DNA of 64,000 nt from Halobacillus halophilus DSM 2266 (GTDB lineage: Bacteria; Bacillota; Bacilli; Bacillales; Halobacillaceae): contig NC_017668.1 of the NCBI RefSeq assembly GCF_000284515.1, positions 3,596,001 through 3,660,000 of the forward strand, written 5' to 3'. Shown piece by piece: positions 53,319 to 61,887 of this stretch. Below the pieces are notes generated by a model. That model did not search any database and had not been told where the DNA came from. It worked only from the letters and a program-made list of their open reading frames with translations. Made by a program: the position numbers and the translations under genes. The stretch's first letter is position 1. Every line of letters starts with the position of its first letter.

Positions 53319-53759
53319 TTAAGATGAAGTATCGTTGATGAAATTTTGTATAGCTTGCTCCCTATCCAAAAGGGTTTTGTATTTCTGTGTTTTTAAAGAG
53401 ATACGATTCTGTAACTGTCCATCCTCATAATAACTTAGAGATTGGAACAATTCACTACCTTCCAAACCTATTTCATTCAGATCCATATCCCCGTCAACAA
53501 TTTTTGAATTTTGCGCATTCATTTCTTTTACATTAATTTCTTCAATGTTCTCTTCTACAACCTCGATATATTCATCTCTCTTCTCTTCCTCCGAGGCATC
53601 TGTTAACAGAACATAAACTTTTTCACTATCTTGGATAGTCTCTTTCATGTCCTCTGGTGATAAAGACTCGACTTGACCTGTGGCTCCTTGTGATCCGCAA
53701 CCAACTAGGATTAAAACTATAACAAATCCAGTCAAACCACCGATCCAACGCTTTGCCAT
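53319..53759 (-). CDS. Lipoprotein of the transfer module
   Basis: A 146-residue secreted lipoprotein: signal peptide with lipobox LVGC (Cys about residue 21), then an acidic domain with EDMKETIQDSEKVYVLLTD, thioredoxin-like in its predicted start but without a CxxC. Flanked by its own promoter-like sequence (TGGATT-17-TAGAAT, about 53,800-53,830) and terminator. Could act in surface exclusion; that is only a guess. Bases 53,830-54,177 upstream contain nothing I can support. Confidence 0.7.
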   Translation of the reverse strand: MAKRWIGGLTGFVIVLILVGCGSQGATGQVESLSPEDMKETIQDSEKVYVLLTDASEEEKRDEYIEVVEENIEEINVKEMNAQNSKIVDGDMDLNEIGLEGSELFQSLSYYEDGQLQNRISLKTQKYKTLLDREQAIQNFINDTSS

Positions 53760-54177
53760 CAGATCAATCTCCTCTCAAGTGATTTGTATAACGATTCTAA
53801 CACCTACTTAAATATAAATCCATGATTTGGTAGATTATCTTAATGGTATAAAGATTGTTTTTGGCAAGATACAATCAACCCTATGCAGCACTACTAATAA
53901 TTATAGTGTACTGCAAAGCACAACGTTTCTAGCCTATACGAAGAACTTTATGTATCTAGGTCTTACTATTAAAAGTTTCATCAGTAGTCCCCTCACTTTA
54001 AATAGAAAAACCATCGTTGATACAACGCTTATCCGGTCACTAGATGCGTTTCGAGTAACACGCACCCAACACTCATCAACAGCTAGGAAAATTCTGTGAC
54101 CTTTCTTTTCCCAGCCTAGATATGTAGTTTTCAAGGATCTAAATGTGCTATTTAAGCACGTATTAAAATCGTTATCT

Positions 54178-54411
54178 TTACTTAACAGGCTTTAGTTCAC
54201 TCATAGGGTTTTTACGTTTAGCAATGGTTCTAAATTGACGATCCTTTACCGTTCGAATTCGATAATAGATACTGGACAGCTTTTCAGCATTACCATGGCG
54301 ATCCACCGCCCAAATGCCATGCACATTATACCTTTTTCCTTCAAAGGTTTTTACATTGTCAGCGTGTGAAGAAATATCATAGTAAGCAAAGTGCTTTTTA
54401 TTAGACTTCAA
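54178..54411 (-). CDS. Small basic hypothetical protein
   Basis: A 77-residue basic protein (KHFAYYDISSHADNVKTFEGK; RIRTVKDRQFRTIAKRKN). The start is TTG at 54411, 7 nt after GGAGG; the ATG at 54426 would place that site inside the gene. It follows the DnaD-like gene by 17 bp, in the same direction. Not recognised. Confidence 0.58.
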   Translation of the reverse strand: MKSNKKHFAYYDISSHADNVKTFEGKRYNVHGIWAVDRHGNAEKLSSIYYRIRTVKDRQFRTIAKRKNPMSELKPVK

Positions 54412-54428
54412 CTTACCACCTCCCATGT

Positions 54429-55448
54429 TTATGGCTCCCCAGCTACTCTAGGCTTTAATTGTTCTAATAAAACCTCTTTAGCTGAGCATTTACCTTCCTT
54501 AATAGAAGCTATATCTTCTTCAGAAAGGTTAAAACGATCATTAATAGAATCAAGAATATTCTCCCTCGATCTTTTTAGCTTAATCGCTAACTCAATGGTT
54601 CGAGCTGTATCATCAATGCTAGGTTGTTTATTTATATCCTGCTTTTCTTGTTCTTCGCGGTCATTGAACCATTCAGGAATCACTTCCTTTCGGGAAGAGC
54701 TTTTAGTAGCTGGTCCATTTCGAATCTTTTTGTTTTTATATTCAACTTCTTCTGCCTCTGCTTGTTCAATTGTTCGAATTCCTTTATTGATCCAAGACTG
54801 GAGAATACTCTTCACATACCCCCATGTTGGTTTATTACGATCCAGAGAGCGCCTCATGGCTTCCAAGATTAACGGTTCTCCAAGGTCTTCACTCCAGTTT
54901 GCTATTTCTTCTGAGATTTTAGGACGTATAGCGCCAATGTTGTTTTTATAAAATTGAATGGGACACTCCATTTGTTCTGCAGTAGTTGTAGTAATAAATT
55001 CTTTTACATTCTTAACTTCTTTAAGTTCTCTACCATTCTTGTATGTGTCTTTCTGCTGTCTTTCTGATGGTAAATTGCTGTTATTTTGCTGGTTATCTGG
55101 TGTTGTTTTGTGGTCGTATTCTTCATCGTTTGATTGATAAATTGCCCAGTTATCAACGGTTATGACACTATATTTGTTGGTGGAGTCAATAGAAATCACT
55201 CCATCTTCTTCCAATATTTCAAAGTAGTCACGAACGGTAGACTCTTTCATATTTAATTCCAATGCAGCCTTTTTACGTCCAAATATAAATTGACCAGGTT
55301 TAAGTTGAACTTTTTGCCTACCCACTCTTGATTCGGTATTTTTATGACTTGATTTTGTCAGGCAATAGATAAATATTTTTAACAGCTTTTCGTTTTCAAA
55401 AATCTCACTTTGAAGGATTTTGCGATGAAGCTTCAGCCACCCTTGCAT
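54429..55448 (-). CDS. DnaD-domain replication-like protein
   Basis: A 339-residue protein with an N-terminal winged helix (PGQFIFGRKKAALELNMKES) and a C-terminal DnaD-like domain (FYKNNIGAIRPKISEEIANW; WGYVKSILQSWINKGI), the arrangement of phage and ICE replication initiators that help load a helicase. A charged linker separates the two. It suggests that the element replicates as a plasmid for at least part of its cycle. Confidence 0.8.
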   Translation of the reverse strand: MQGWLKLHRKILQSEIFENEKLLKIFIYCLTKSSHKNTESRVGRQKVQLKPGQFIFGRKKAALELNMKESTVRDYFEILEEDGVISIDSTNKYSVITVDNWAIYQSNDEEYDHKTTPDNQQNNSNLPSERQQKDTYKNGRELKEVKNVKEFITTTTAEQMECPIQFYKNNIGAIRPKISEEIANWSEDLGEPLILEAMRRSLDRNKPTWGYVKSILQSWINKGIRTIEQAEAEEVEYKNKKIRNGPATKSSSRKEVIPEWFNDREEQEKQDINKQPSIDDTARTIELAIKLKRSRENILDSINDRFNLSEEDIASIKEGKCSAKEVLLEQLKPRVAGEP

Positions 55449-55496
55449 TTTTCCCCCTCCTATAAAAGCTAAGTTAAGATAATTGATATAATAGAC

Positions 55497-56006
55497 TTAA
55501 CCTTTTGATCTCAATTTAGAATAATGTTCTTCCCACAACTCAATCCATCCTATCTCATATGTCTCGCATACTAGAGCTAGGTACATAAGTGACCAATAAA
55601 TCACCTCTACAATTTTACTAGCCGAATTTCTAATATCTTGCATTTCAATTGATTGAACAATATTAGGTTTTTCTGTTAATTGGAACTTATTAGTTGATTC
55701 AAGTGCTTCAGTTAAGTGTTCTTCTAATCTTGAATGCACAGTACCTTTACAAATATCTGAATTCGGAGCATTTGTTCTTGTTACTCCCCAGCCAATGTAC
55801 TCGTTTGCTGCCTCTAAGGCCAACCATGGATCGTTATACTTTTCAATTAATTGTCTTGTTGTGGCTGGTTGAACTTTGCGCTCTCCAGTTTCTTGTTTAC
55901 TCAAGTATTCTCTAGATAACATTAACTCGCTTGAAAATTGTTCTTGTGACTTTTCCTTGCAAACTCTGAAGTTTTTCAATGTTCTTGCAGATCTACTTTC
56001 TTTCAA
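55497..56006 (-). CDS. XRE-type helix-turn-helix protein
   Basis: A 169-residue protein with an N-terminal HTH_XRE-like domain (SQEQFSSELMLSREYLSKQETGERKVQ-type spacing) and a C-terminal 100-residue helical region of unknown role. The start is TTG at 56006 with AAAAGGAC upstream. It follows the excisionase-like gene and precedes the DnaD-like gene in the early operon. Confidence 0.7.
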   Translation of the reverse strand: MKESRSARTLKNFRVCKEKSQEQFSSELMLSREYLSKQETGERKVQPATTRQLIEKYNDPWLALEAANEYIGWGVTRTNAPNSDICKGTVHSRLEEHLTEALESTNKFQLTEKPNIVQSIEMQDIRNSASKIVEVIYWSLMYLALVCETYEIGWIELWEEHYSKLRSKG

Positions 56007-56076
56007 TTAACTCAGTCCTTTTAGTAGCAATTTGTGTACCTATAACAATGTTAAAAGTATAGTAAGCTAAAACTAG

Positions 56077-56268
56077 TTATATAGCTTGGTCTTCAAAACT
56101 TACTTCTTGCTCTCTGATCCAAGCATCGATGGTTTCCTGCGAAAAAAATATTCTTCGACGGATTCGAAAATGCGGAATCTCACTTGTTCGAACCATCGTG
56201 TAGATCGTGTCTTTACATACACCCAGATATTCAGCAGCTTCTAAGACTGTCATTGTGCGTCGGTTCAA
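56077..56268 (-). CDS. Excisionase-family DNA-binding protein
   Basis: A 63-residue protein with a MerR-type winged helix (TVLEAAEYLGVCKDTIYTMV; HFRIRRRIFFSQETIDAWI), the excisionase/HTH_17 family. It is usually a recombination directionality factor in ICEs and prophages, but no integrase is seen in the window. It begins at TTG 56268 directly after the stop of the XRE gene, with GAGGAGGTGATC upstream. Confidence 0.8.
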   Translation of the reverse strand: MNRRTMTVLEAAEYLGVCKDTIYTMVRTSEIPHFRIRRRIFFSQETIDAWIREQEVSFEDQAI

Positions 56269-56502
56269 TTAGATCACCTCCTCGGGATTTTGATACGAAA
56301 CGTCGCAAAAATCTTCAAAAAAATTTACATCTGGTGTAACTTTTAATGCTTTTGCTATGGCTATCATCTGTTCAATGTTAGGTTCTGTTCTTCCTCTTTC
56401 AATGCTAGAGTAGTTCACTCGGGTTAAACCTGCAGTATCAGCTACTTTTTGTTGAGATAAATTTAATTTTTCTCTTTGCTGTCGCATTTTAGTACGCATC
56501 AT
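56269..56502 (-). CDS. Cro-like XRE regulator
   Basis: A 77-residue HTH_XRE protein (MRQQREKLNLSQQKVADTAG; NYSSIERGRTEPNIEQM). It is divergent from the larger repressor across a 161-bp operator region, like cro versus cI, and heads the early operon. Confidence 0.8.
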   Translation of the reverse strand: MMRTKMRQQREKLNLSQQKVADTAGLTRVNYSSIERGRTEPNIEQMIAIAKALKVTPDVNFFEDFCDVSYQNPEEVI

Positions 56503-56663
56503 TTATCACCTTCCTTTGCGACGTAATGTATCAACTAACCATATAATATGATACGTTATGGAACATGTCAACAGTTATTGCGACTTTTTGTATCAAATAT
56601 TTTATTGCTACATTTTGTATAGTATTATTAAACTATAAAATAAACATAAATGGTGGTTTTGAT
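56503..56663. promoter_or_regulatory. Divergent operator/promoter region of the element switch
   Basis: This AT-rich region between the Cro-like and CI-like genes carries several related half-sites: GCGACGTAATGTATCA, TGATACGTTATGG, GCGACTTTTTGTATCA and GCTACATTTTGTATAG. Together these form at least four spaced, alternately oriented sites with the core TGTATCA/TGATAC. TATAATATGAT lies between them. Confidence 0.65.
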
Positions 56664-57056
56664 ATGAGTGTAGGAAATTTAATAACTAAATTAAGGAAGA
56701 AAAGAAACCTCACTCAAGAAGGTTTGGCAGAAAGAGTGGGTATTTCCAGAGCTTCTTTATCCCACTATGAAAAAGATAGACGCGAGCCCGATTACGAAAC
56801 TCTTCGAAAATTGGCAGATTTCTTTGAAGTATCAACTGATTATTTACTTGGTAGATCAAAAGCTGCTAAAAAGACTGGCAATGAGGAATATGATTCAATA
56901 GAAGAAATAAACCGACTCTTAGATAAATACGAAATCGATGAAATGTCTTTCTTTGATATTGATAAGTGGAAGTCGATGAGCCCGGAGCAAATCCGGGAAT
57001 TGGAAAGCTACTTTCAATATTTAGTTCAGAAGTCCAAGGAAATGGATAAAAAATAA
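56664..57056 (+). CDS. CI-like XRE repressor
   Basis: A 130-residue repressor with HTH_XRE (ITKLRKKRNLTQEGLAERVG; SRASLSHYEKDRREPD, residues 5-55) and a C-terminal dimerisation region, without the peptidase domain of LexA-type repressors or an ImmA partner. The start is ATG at 56664, where the HTH begins; the upstream in-frame ATG at 56565 would add 33 unrelated residues across the operator. Probably keeps the transfer module silent. Confidence 0.85.
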   Translation: MSVGNLITKLRKKRNLTQEGLAERVGISRASLSHYEKDRREPDYETLRKLADFFEVSTDYLLGRSKAAKKTGNEEYDSIEEINRLLDKYEIDEMSFFDIDKWKSMSPEQIRELESYFQYLVQKSKEMDKK

Positions 57057-57084
57057 ACATGTCTTTGCAGGGAGCTAATAAGCA

Positions 57085-58071
57085 ATGAATAAGAAACTGA
57101 AGTATTTTTTCCTTATTCTAATGACCACCTTTATCGTTGGATGTACCAACGTTGAAGATGCATCCACGACAGATGAAGGAACGGTTTCACAAGAACAAAC
57201 TGCAGTCGATACAAACCAATACGATGAAAAAAAAGAAGCTAACCCTACGGTTGTTGATGATCCGGAAGAAGAAGATACATCACCAAAAACGGACGCTGAC
57301 CCAGCAATAGAGGAAACACCGCCAGAAACGCATGATGATCAGTTTGAAGGATACCAACTAATTGAGGTGGAAGGCGGTGATCTAAGCGGTGATCGAGAAT
57401 CAAACGTTGTAGTGGACATAGGATTTGGTGACAGAGAGTACTGGGCATTCACTAATGAACATGGTCAATTAGTGAGAGTTGTTGCTGATGAAATTATTCT
57501 ACAAGATGATAGCAATGAACCTGTCCTATCTAGTGGTAGATACTTCTCTGACGAGGCTAAAGTTCCAGGTGTCGAAAGTGATGTGTTAGACGAGGGGCAC
57601 GTTATTGCTGACTCGTTGGGAGGGGTATCTAACGCCTATAATATTACACCTCAAGAAAGTACACTGAACCGGCATGGTGACCAATCGTACATGGAGAATG
57701 CGATAAGTAAAGCAGGGGGTGCGACTAAATTTGAAGCAGTTCTCTCTTACTCAGATACAAACACACAAATACCTTCCAAGTATCGGTATTCTTACACGAT
57801 AAACGGTAACGAGGTTGTAGATACTTTCGAAAATGTAAACCCCGATGAAGTTAATGAGTCGTTGGGTTTAACAGGTAGTGACAAATCTTCTGAAGCAGAT
57901 AACTCTAATACTGTAGAAAAAAATGATGTTTCTAGCATTGATACTAATGGTAATGGGCAAGTAACAATTCAAGAAGCGAAGGATGCTGGTTTCAGTATGC
58001 CTATAACAGACGATCATTGGTTATATCCTTACATGCGAGATAATGATGGCGATGGGATGGTTGGAGAGTAA
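57085..58071 (+). CDS. Secreted nuclease-like lipoprotein with calcium-binding tail
   Basis: A 328-residue lipoprotein: signal peptide with lipobox IVGC (Cys20), an acidic linker (Thr/Glu/Asp/Pro, about 25-90), a DNA/RNA non-specific endonuclease-like domain with RYFSDEAKVPGVE and DEGHVIADSLGG (about 169-180, the DxGH catalytic motif), and two EF-hand-like loops (DTNGNGQVTIQEAKDAGF; DNDGDGMVGE). It probably degrades extracellular nucleic acid with calcium. It follows the repressor by 28 bp and is read in the same direction. Confidence 0.8.
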   Translation: MNKKLKYFFLILMTTFIVGCTNVEDASTTDEGTVSQEQTAVDTNQYDEKKEANPTVVDDPEEEDTSPKTDADPAIEETPPETHDDQFEGYQLIEVEGGDLSGDRESNVVVDIGFGDREYWAFTNEHGQLVRVVADEIILQDDSNEPVLSSGRYFSDEAKVPGVESDVLDEGHVIADSLGGVSNAYNITPQESTLNRHGDQSYMENAISKAGGATKFEAVLSYSDTNTQIPSKYRYSYTINGNEVVDTFENVNPDEVNESLGLTGSDKSSEADNSNTVEKNDVSSIDTNGNGQVTIQEAKDAGFSMPITDDHWLYPYMRDNDGDGMVGE

Positions 58072-58210
58072 GCCTTAAGATGTTGTAATTCCTACTACTC
58101 CTCCCACTAAAAGCTTTACGAAGTTCATAGTTTTCCTTCCCAAAATGATCCCCCTATATTTGATAGCAAGTACTATATTGAGCCATAGCCCCCTATTAGT
58201 TAAACAGATG

Positions 58211-58253
58211 AGAAGATCTCTAGCCTAAAATAGGCTAGAGATCTTCTTTTTTT
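58211..58253 (+). terminator. Terminator after the nuclease gene
   Basis: AGAAGATCTCTAGCCTA and TAGGCTAGAGATCTTCT form a 17-bp stem with AAA as loop and seven T. The rest of 58,072-58,561 holds one short repeat and nothing else recognised. Confidence 0.88.
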
Positions 58254-58434
58254 ATGGTAAGTCTTACTTTGTACACTTTTGAAGATCCACACAAGCCTCC
58301 ATTCTACAAAGTAAAAATGACATAATGATACAGATAACTGGAGATGGGAAGGTTATATTGTAGGAAAAGCGCCTTTAGAGCACAATGAGAAGATATCTTG
58401 TAACTAATAACGCATTATAAGTCTTAACTGCAGT

Positions 58435-58471
58435 AAAGCCCCCAATACATGAAGATTTGAATTCAAGATAA
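58435..58471. repeat. Short palindromic intergenic repeat, copy 1
   Basis: AAAGCCCCCAATACATGAAG then TTTGAATTCAAGATA; a degenerate copy of the family consensus GCCCCC..TATAAGACTCGAATTCGAGGTAT. Confidence 0.55.
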
Positions 58472-58561
58472 TCCGCTGAATTTTAATCTATATGGGTACG
58501 AAGTTAATCCTCTTAATTACTGGGTCATAAATATCCTGATTATTTAAAATCGAGATATAGA

Positions 58562-59359
58562 TTAAATTTTACTATGAGTTTTTTTATCTAAACTATAATC
58601 AATGACTTTATTTAACTTATTAAGTGTTAACTTAACATCTACATATCTACTAGTAATAAAGTAAAATGTTGTACCATCATGTTCGTTATAAACTGATTTA
58701 ATTACTTCCAGGTCATTTATACTAACTTCGCTTGTTTTTGCAGCTATGTCTAATACAGCACCCTTATCAAAACTTTCAATCACATGTACTTCGGCTTCAT
58801 CTGATTTACTTTTTCGGAAAAAATCGTAGATGTATGCGCCTATTATAGAAGCAGGTATATTACTTAACCAAAGCAGCAGATCTATTCCCCAATCAGATGC
58901 ACCTTTCTCGAAAATCTTTTCAGAATGTGTAATTGTTAATTCCTGTCCAAACTCGTTATGTAATTCATTTATCAAACTCTGAGTCAATTCCTCATCAAAG
59001 TTAGAAACAAGAACTAGAGTATCACCTATGTTAGAATTAAAGCTTGGATAATCAATTTCTTCGCCATTGCTTTTTAGATACTCTGTAATAAAAGAATATT
59101 CACTAGTATCAAACAGTTCTATTCTTACAAAGATGATGTTATCAAAACCGTTAAGATACACAGAAAAACCATCACCTATTCCAAAACCTATAGTTCTGTG
59201 AATTTCTCCAGAGAACTCCTCCAAATTTTTGTCTATTTGAAAACATAGACTTTTTAGGTGCACATTTTCTTTTGGACCAAAACCCATTTCATCCCAAACT
59301 TGGTCATAAATATCTACTATATACTTATTAATTACAAACTCATCCCCTTTCCACTTCAT
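58562..59359 (-). CDS. Hypothetical protein with one membrane segment
   Basis: A 265-residue acidic protein of unknown family. The N-terminal 150 residues look alpha/beta; a single hydrophobic stretch (GIDLLLWLSNIPASIIGAYIYDFF, about 158-181) is followed by a soluble tail. The base composition is more AT-rich than the core genes. AAGGGG lies 12 nt before the ATG. A stand-alone cargo gene; no function can be assigned. Confidence 0.6.
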   Translation of the reverse strand: MKWKGDEFVINKYIVDIYDQVWDEMGFGPKENVHLKSLCFQIDKNLEEFSGEIHRTIGFGIGDGFSVYLNGFDNIIFVRIELFDTSEYSFITEYLKSNGEEIDYPSFNSNIGDTLVLVSNFDEELTQSLINELHNEFGQELTITHSEKIFEKGASDWGIDLLLWLSNIPASIIGAYIYDFFRKSKSDEAEVHVIESFDKGAVLDIAAKTSEVSINDLEVIKSVYNEHDGTTFYFITSRYVDVKLTLNKLNKVIDYSLDKKTHSKI

Positions 59360-59424
59360 TGGCAGTTAATTCCCCTTAAAAGCAACAAAGGGCGTATCTA
59401 AATTCAATCCTCTAAGGCAGGCTA

Positions 59425-59937
59425 CTATTCAAAGTCAAATACTACTATATCATTATAAATGTCTTTTTCACGGTAGACATTCTCTACAACGGCACATATT
59501 TTTTTGCAAAAATCCACAACATTGATTCTTATATAAATGTCAGGATCTTCGCCTTTATCTCCATCACTCCAGGACTTACTATAACTGGTAATGCTATTTG
59601 ATAATACAAACTTAAGACTTTGAGAATCTTTTACACCTAGTTCTTTCCGCACCTTCGCTGTTGCATCAAGGGATCCCTCATGAAGTAATAAATTTCGTAA
59701 TTCATATACTATTCTTCCACTGATAGTCAGTGATTCTAAATCGTTCAATTCAACCTTAGGTTTGTCATATTTATAAATATATTCATCATACCAATATCGA
59801 TATCTTCTCCCTGAACCATCCAAATTAGGATATGAGATTTTTGAACATATATCTGGTAATGTTAGAGTTAATGCTAAAGCTGATAAATAATTCTTGTTTT
59901 CTAGATTACTTTCTATCTCATTTAAAAGGTGTCTCAG
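59425..59937 (-). CDS. Hypothetical protein, apparent CTG start
   Basis: A 170-residue helical protein of unknown family. Starting at the first standard start codon (TTG 59823) would lose 38 residues. The frame is open upstream through NLENKNYLSALALTLTLPD, which looks like genuine protein, to a CTG at 59937 placed 8 nt after AAGGAGG. No ATG, GTG or TTG lies between. CTG is therefore the likely start. The C terminus (VYREKDIYNDIVVFDFE) is acidic. A cargo gene of the accessory region. Confidence 0.6.
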   Translation of the reverse strand: MRHLLNEIESNLENKNYLSALALTLTLPDICSKISYPNLDGSGRRYRYWYDEYIYKYDKPKVELNDLESLTISGRIVYELRNLLLHEGSLDATAKVRKELGVKDSQSLKFVLSNSITSYSKSWSDGDKGEDPDIYIRINVVDFCKKICAVVENVYREKDIYNDIVVFDFE

Positions 59938-60078
59938 GTCATTCTCCTCCTTGCATAATAAAAAATATAGAGTTCAAGCATGAATCGATAAAATAATTTC
60001 GCATAACCATTTATATGAACTATACTTTACTAGCGTTTCTCTGATCTACATAAGAGCAATTATCACTAATTGGAAAAA

Positions 60079-60114
60079 TGCCTCCATTACAGGAAGAGTT
60101 GATTCCGAGATATT
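60079..60114. repeat. Short palindromic intergenic repeat, copy 2
   Basis: ATGCCTCCATTACAGGAAG then AGTTGATTCCGAGATATT, a degenerate copy of the family in the gap between the two cargo genes. Confidence 0.55.
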
Positions 60115-60162
60115 TCCATTTAAGTCACAGTATCTTTCACAATTATCTGCCTATAGTTTGCA

Positions 60163-60963
60163 TCATCTTTCTTTAACATGTTGAAAAGTCTTTATCAAGA
60201 ATAAGCACATGGAACCAGATAAATTCACTGCTAATTCTGCGTGACGAGAAGATGGTTTATAATATGTTACTTTTCCTTTGCCATGAGCATCCCCGTGTTT
60301 ATTTCTTAAGTTACCTAAACCATTAACAATTGATGAACACCCACCTAATATTTGCTTAAATAATGTAATGTCATGCTGTTCAGGTGATAGGTTCAATTCA
60401 TTGGTTACTGCCTTATATATTTCATGCAAGTCAGCATTAGCTTTATAAGGAACTCCTCTTTCTTCGAGTATGTGTTTTAATACACTCTCCATTAGTGTAC
60501 GTGATAAAGTTATCGCACCTTCTGGGTCATTTTCCATCCTTTCAATAGCTGTCTTCCAATACTCCAAAACATGTTCGGAATCGAATACCATTAAATTAGA
60601 ATCTATAGTTTCTGAAAAAGGCAATTCTGCCTCTTCCTCTAAAAACTCTAACAAATTGTTAAAACTATTCCATATGTACTGTCTTCTTTCAGCGTATGTA
60701 GAGAATTTATATTTAATAAATTGCCAGAACTGTCCAAGGTCTCTATTCTTGATTACGTAATCAGGTAAGTATGTTTTAGTTTTTTTATTCCCCATGAAAT
60801 GTTTTCTCAGCATTATATAATGATCATTATGTGCTGGCCCATCTTGTGTACTAGCGTTTGTCAACAATGTCTGTAAATAATCCGCCTTATCAAATTCTCC
60901 TATATTTTTTTCTTCAAGGTTAGGTTTAATATCTTCTTCTAGCAAATCTTTCAGCTTATTCAT
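60163..60963 (-). CDS. Abortive infection protein (Abi_C domain)
   Basis: A 266-residue protein. The C-terminal half matches the Abi_C family: AITLSRTLMESVLKHILEE, then FKQILGGCSSIVNGLGNLRN and KHGDAHGKGKV, with RHAELAVNLSG following. The RNKHGDAHG stretch recalls the R-x4-6-H catalytic motif of HEPN RNases, which would fit an abortive-infection toxin. The N-terminal 140 residues are unassigned. ATG at 60963 after AGAGGTGAT. It has no obvious antitoxin partner. Confidence 0.78.
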   Translation of the reverse strand: MNKLKDLLEEDIKPNLEEKNIGEFDKADYLQTLLTNASTQDGPAHNDHYIMLRKHFMGNKKTKTYLPDYVIKNRDLGQFWQFIKYKFSTYAERRQYIWNSFNNLLEFLEEEAELPFSETIDSNLMVFDSEHVLEYWKTAIERMENDPEGAITLSRTLMESVLKHILEERGVPYKANADLHEIYKAVTNELNLSPEQHDITLFKQILGGCSSIVNGLGNLRNKHGDAHGKGKVTYYKPSSRHAELAVNLSGSMCLFLIKTFQHVKER

Positions 60964-61078
60964 ATCGCAATCACCTCTTAATATATTTTACCATTAATAT
61001 CCGCTAGTGAATTGCAAGCATTCACAATAGATTTAATAATGGCGATTATTATTATTGAATAATCCTGCCCAACATTAA

Positions 61079-61117
61079 GAAGAGGGCAATTCCTTTGTTT
61101 AAGAATCGCCCTCTTTT
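61079..61117. terminator. Hairpin terminator of the PadR operon
   Basis: AAGAGGGC-A-ATTC and GAAT-C-GCCCTCTT pair around nine bases. T runs are short on both strands. It forms the left part of the following repeat. Confidence 0.6.
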
Positions 61118-61143
61118 CTATAAAACTCGAATTCGAGGTATCT
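61108..61143. repeat. Short palindromic intergenic repeat, copy 3
   Basis: GCCCTCTTTTCTATAAAACT then CGAATTCGAGGTATCT; contains the perfect palindrome CTCGAATTCGAG. Confidence 0.7.
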
Positions 61144-61185
61144 CAATCCGATATTTTATATTACTCCCCCCCTTTAGTTGAGGGG

Positions 61186-61887
61186 TTATTGAATAACAAA
61201 CTGTTTCTTTCTTCTATGATAGATATTTATTATGACCCATAAGATAAAAAGAACACTGAAGCAGGTAATACCGAAAAACAAAGAATAAATACCTATGGCA
61301 CGATAATCCAAAACTTCAATTTCAACGAAGCTATTACCTCCACCATACGATAAATCACTATAAACTAAAGGAAAAGGTTGATTGAAGTTATTCCCAAACT
61401 CATAAACTGGGTTACTCCTATCTCCGTTAAGATAAACAGTTAGTTGTTTGATATAATTCGCATCATTGAGTAATTGTTCGATTTTATCTTCGGTTGATTG
61501 TGTCACTTCTGCATTGTTTTCAACAAAATCTCCTATTTTATAAGCAATTTCGGCTTGTGTCTCAGAACGTTCGTTTCCAATGTTTATGAAATAGCTAAAA
61601 ATAATGGTTGAAACAAGCAAGATGGTTATACCTACAAATATCAACCATTTGGCAAATGTTTTTTGAGCCTTAAATAATTGCGCTACAACCGTACGCATTT
61701 CTTCTTTCCCGCCAAAACGTTCAATGGCAATATCAATAGCTTCCTCTTCTGTTTTCCCTTCCGCTTTCAATTCATTTACTGCTTCTAATAGGTGATTTTT
61801 CATTTCTAACTTTAATTCTTGTATTTCTTTCTTATCTCCACTTGCTTTTTTATAAACCGTGTCTACAAAATTATCAATTTGTTTCAA
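61186..61887 (-). CDS. Membrane partner of the PadR regulator
   Basis: A 233-residue protein: an N-terminal permease-prefix/DUF1700-like helical domain (VDTVYKKASGDKKEIQELK; EEEAIDIAIERFGGKEEM), two membrane helices (about 80-100 and 203-225) and an extracytoplasmic domain between them. Such proteins are coupled to PadR regulators and may act with them as a membrane sensor. It overlaps the padR gene by 4 bp (ATGA). Confidence 0.78.
   Translation of the reverse strand: MKQIDNFVDTVYKKASGDKKEIQELKLEMKNHLLEAVNELKAEGKTEEEAIDIAIERFGGKEEMRTVVAQLFKAQKTFAKWLIFVGITILLVSTIIFSYFINIGNERSETQAEIAYKIGDFVENNAEVTQSTEDKIEQLLNDANYIKQLTVYLNGDRSNPVYEFGNNFNQPFPLVYSDLSYGGGNSFVEIEVLDYRAIGIYSLFFGITCFSVLFILWVIINIYHRRKKQFVIQ

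Noticed and set aside
53827-54134. Overlapping short frames between the lipoprotein and the 77-residue gene
   Set aside because: Neither has a start site or recognisable motif and they oppose each other. I leave the interval as non-coding.
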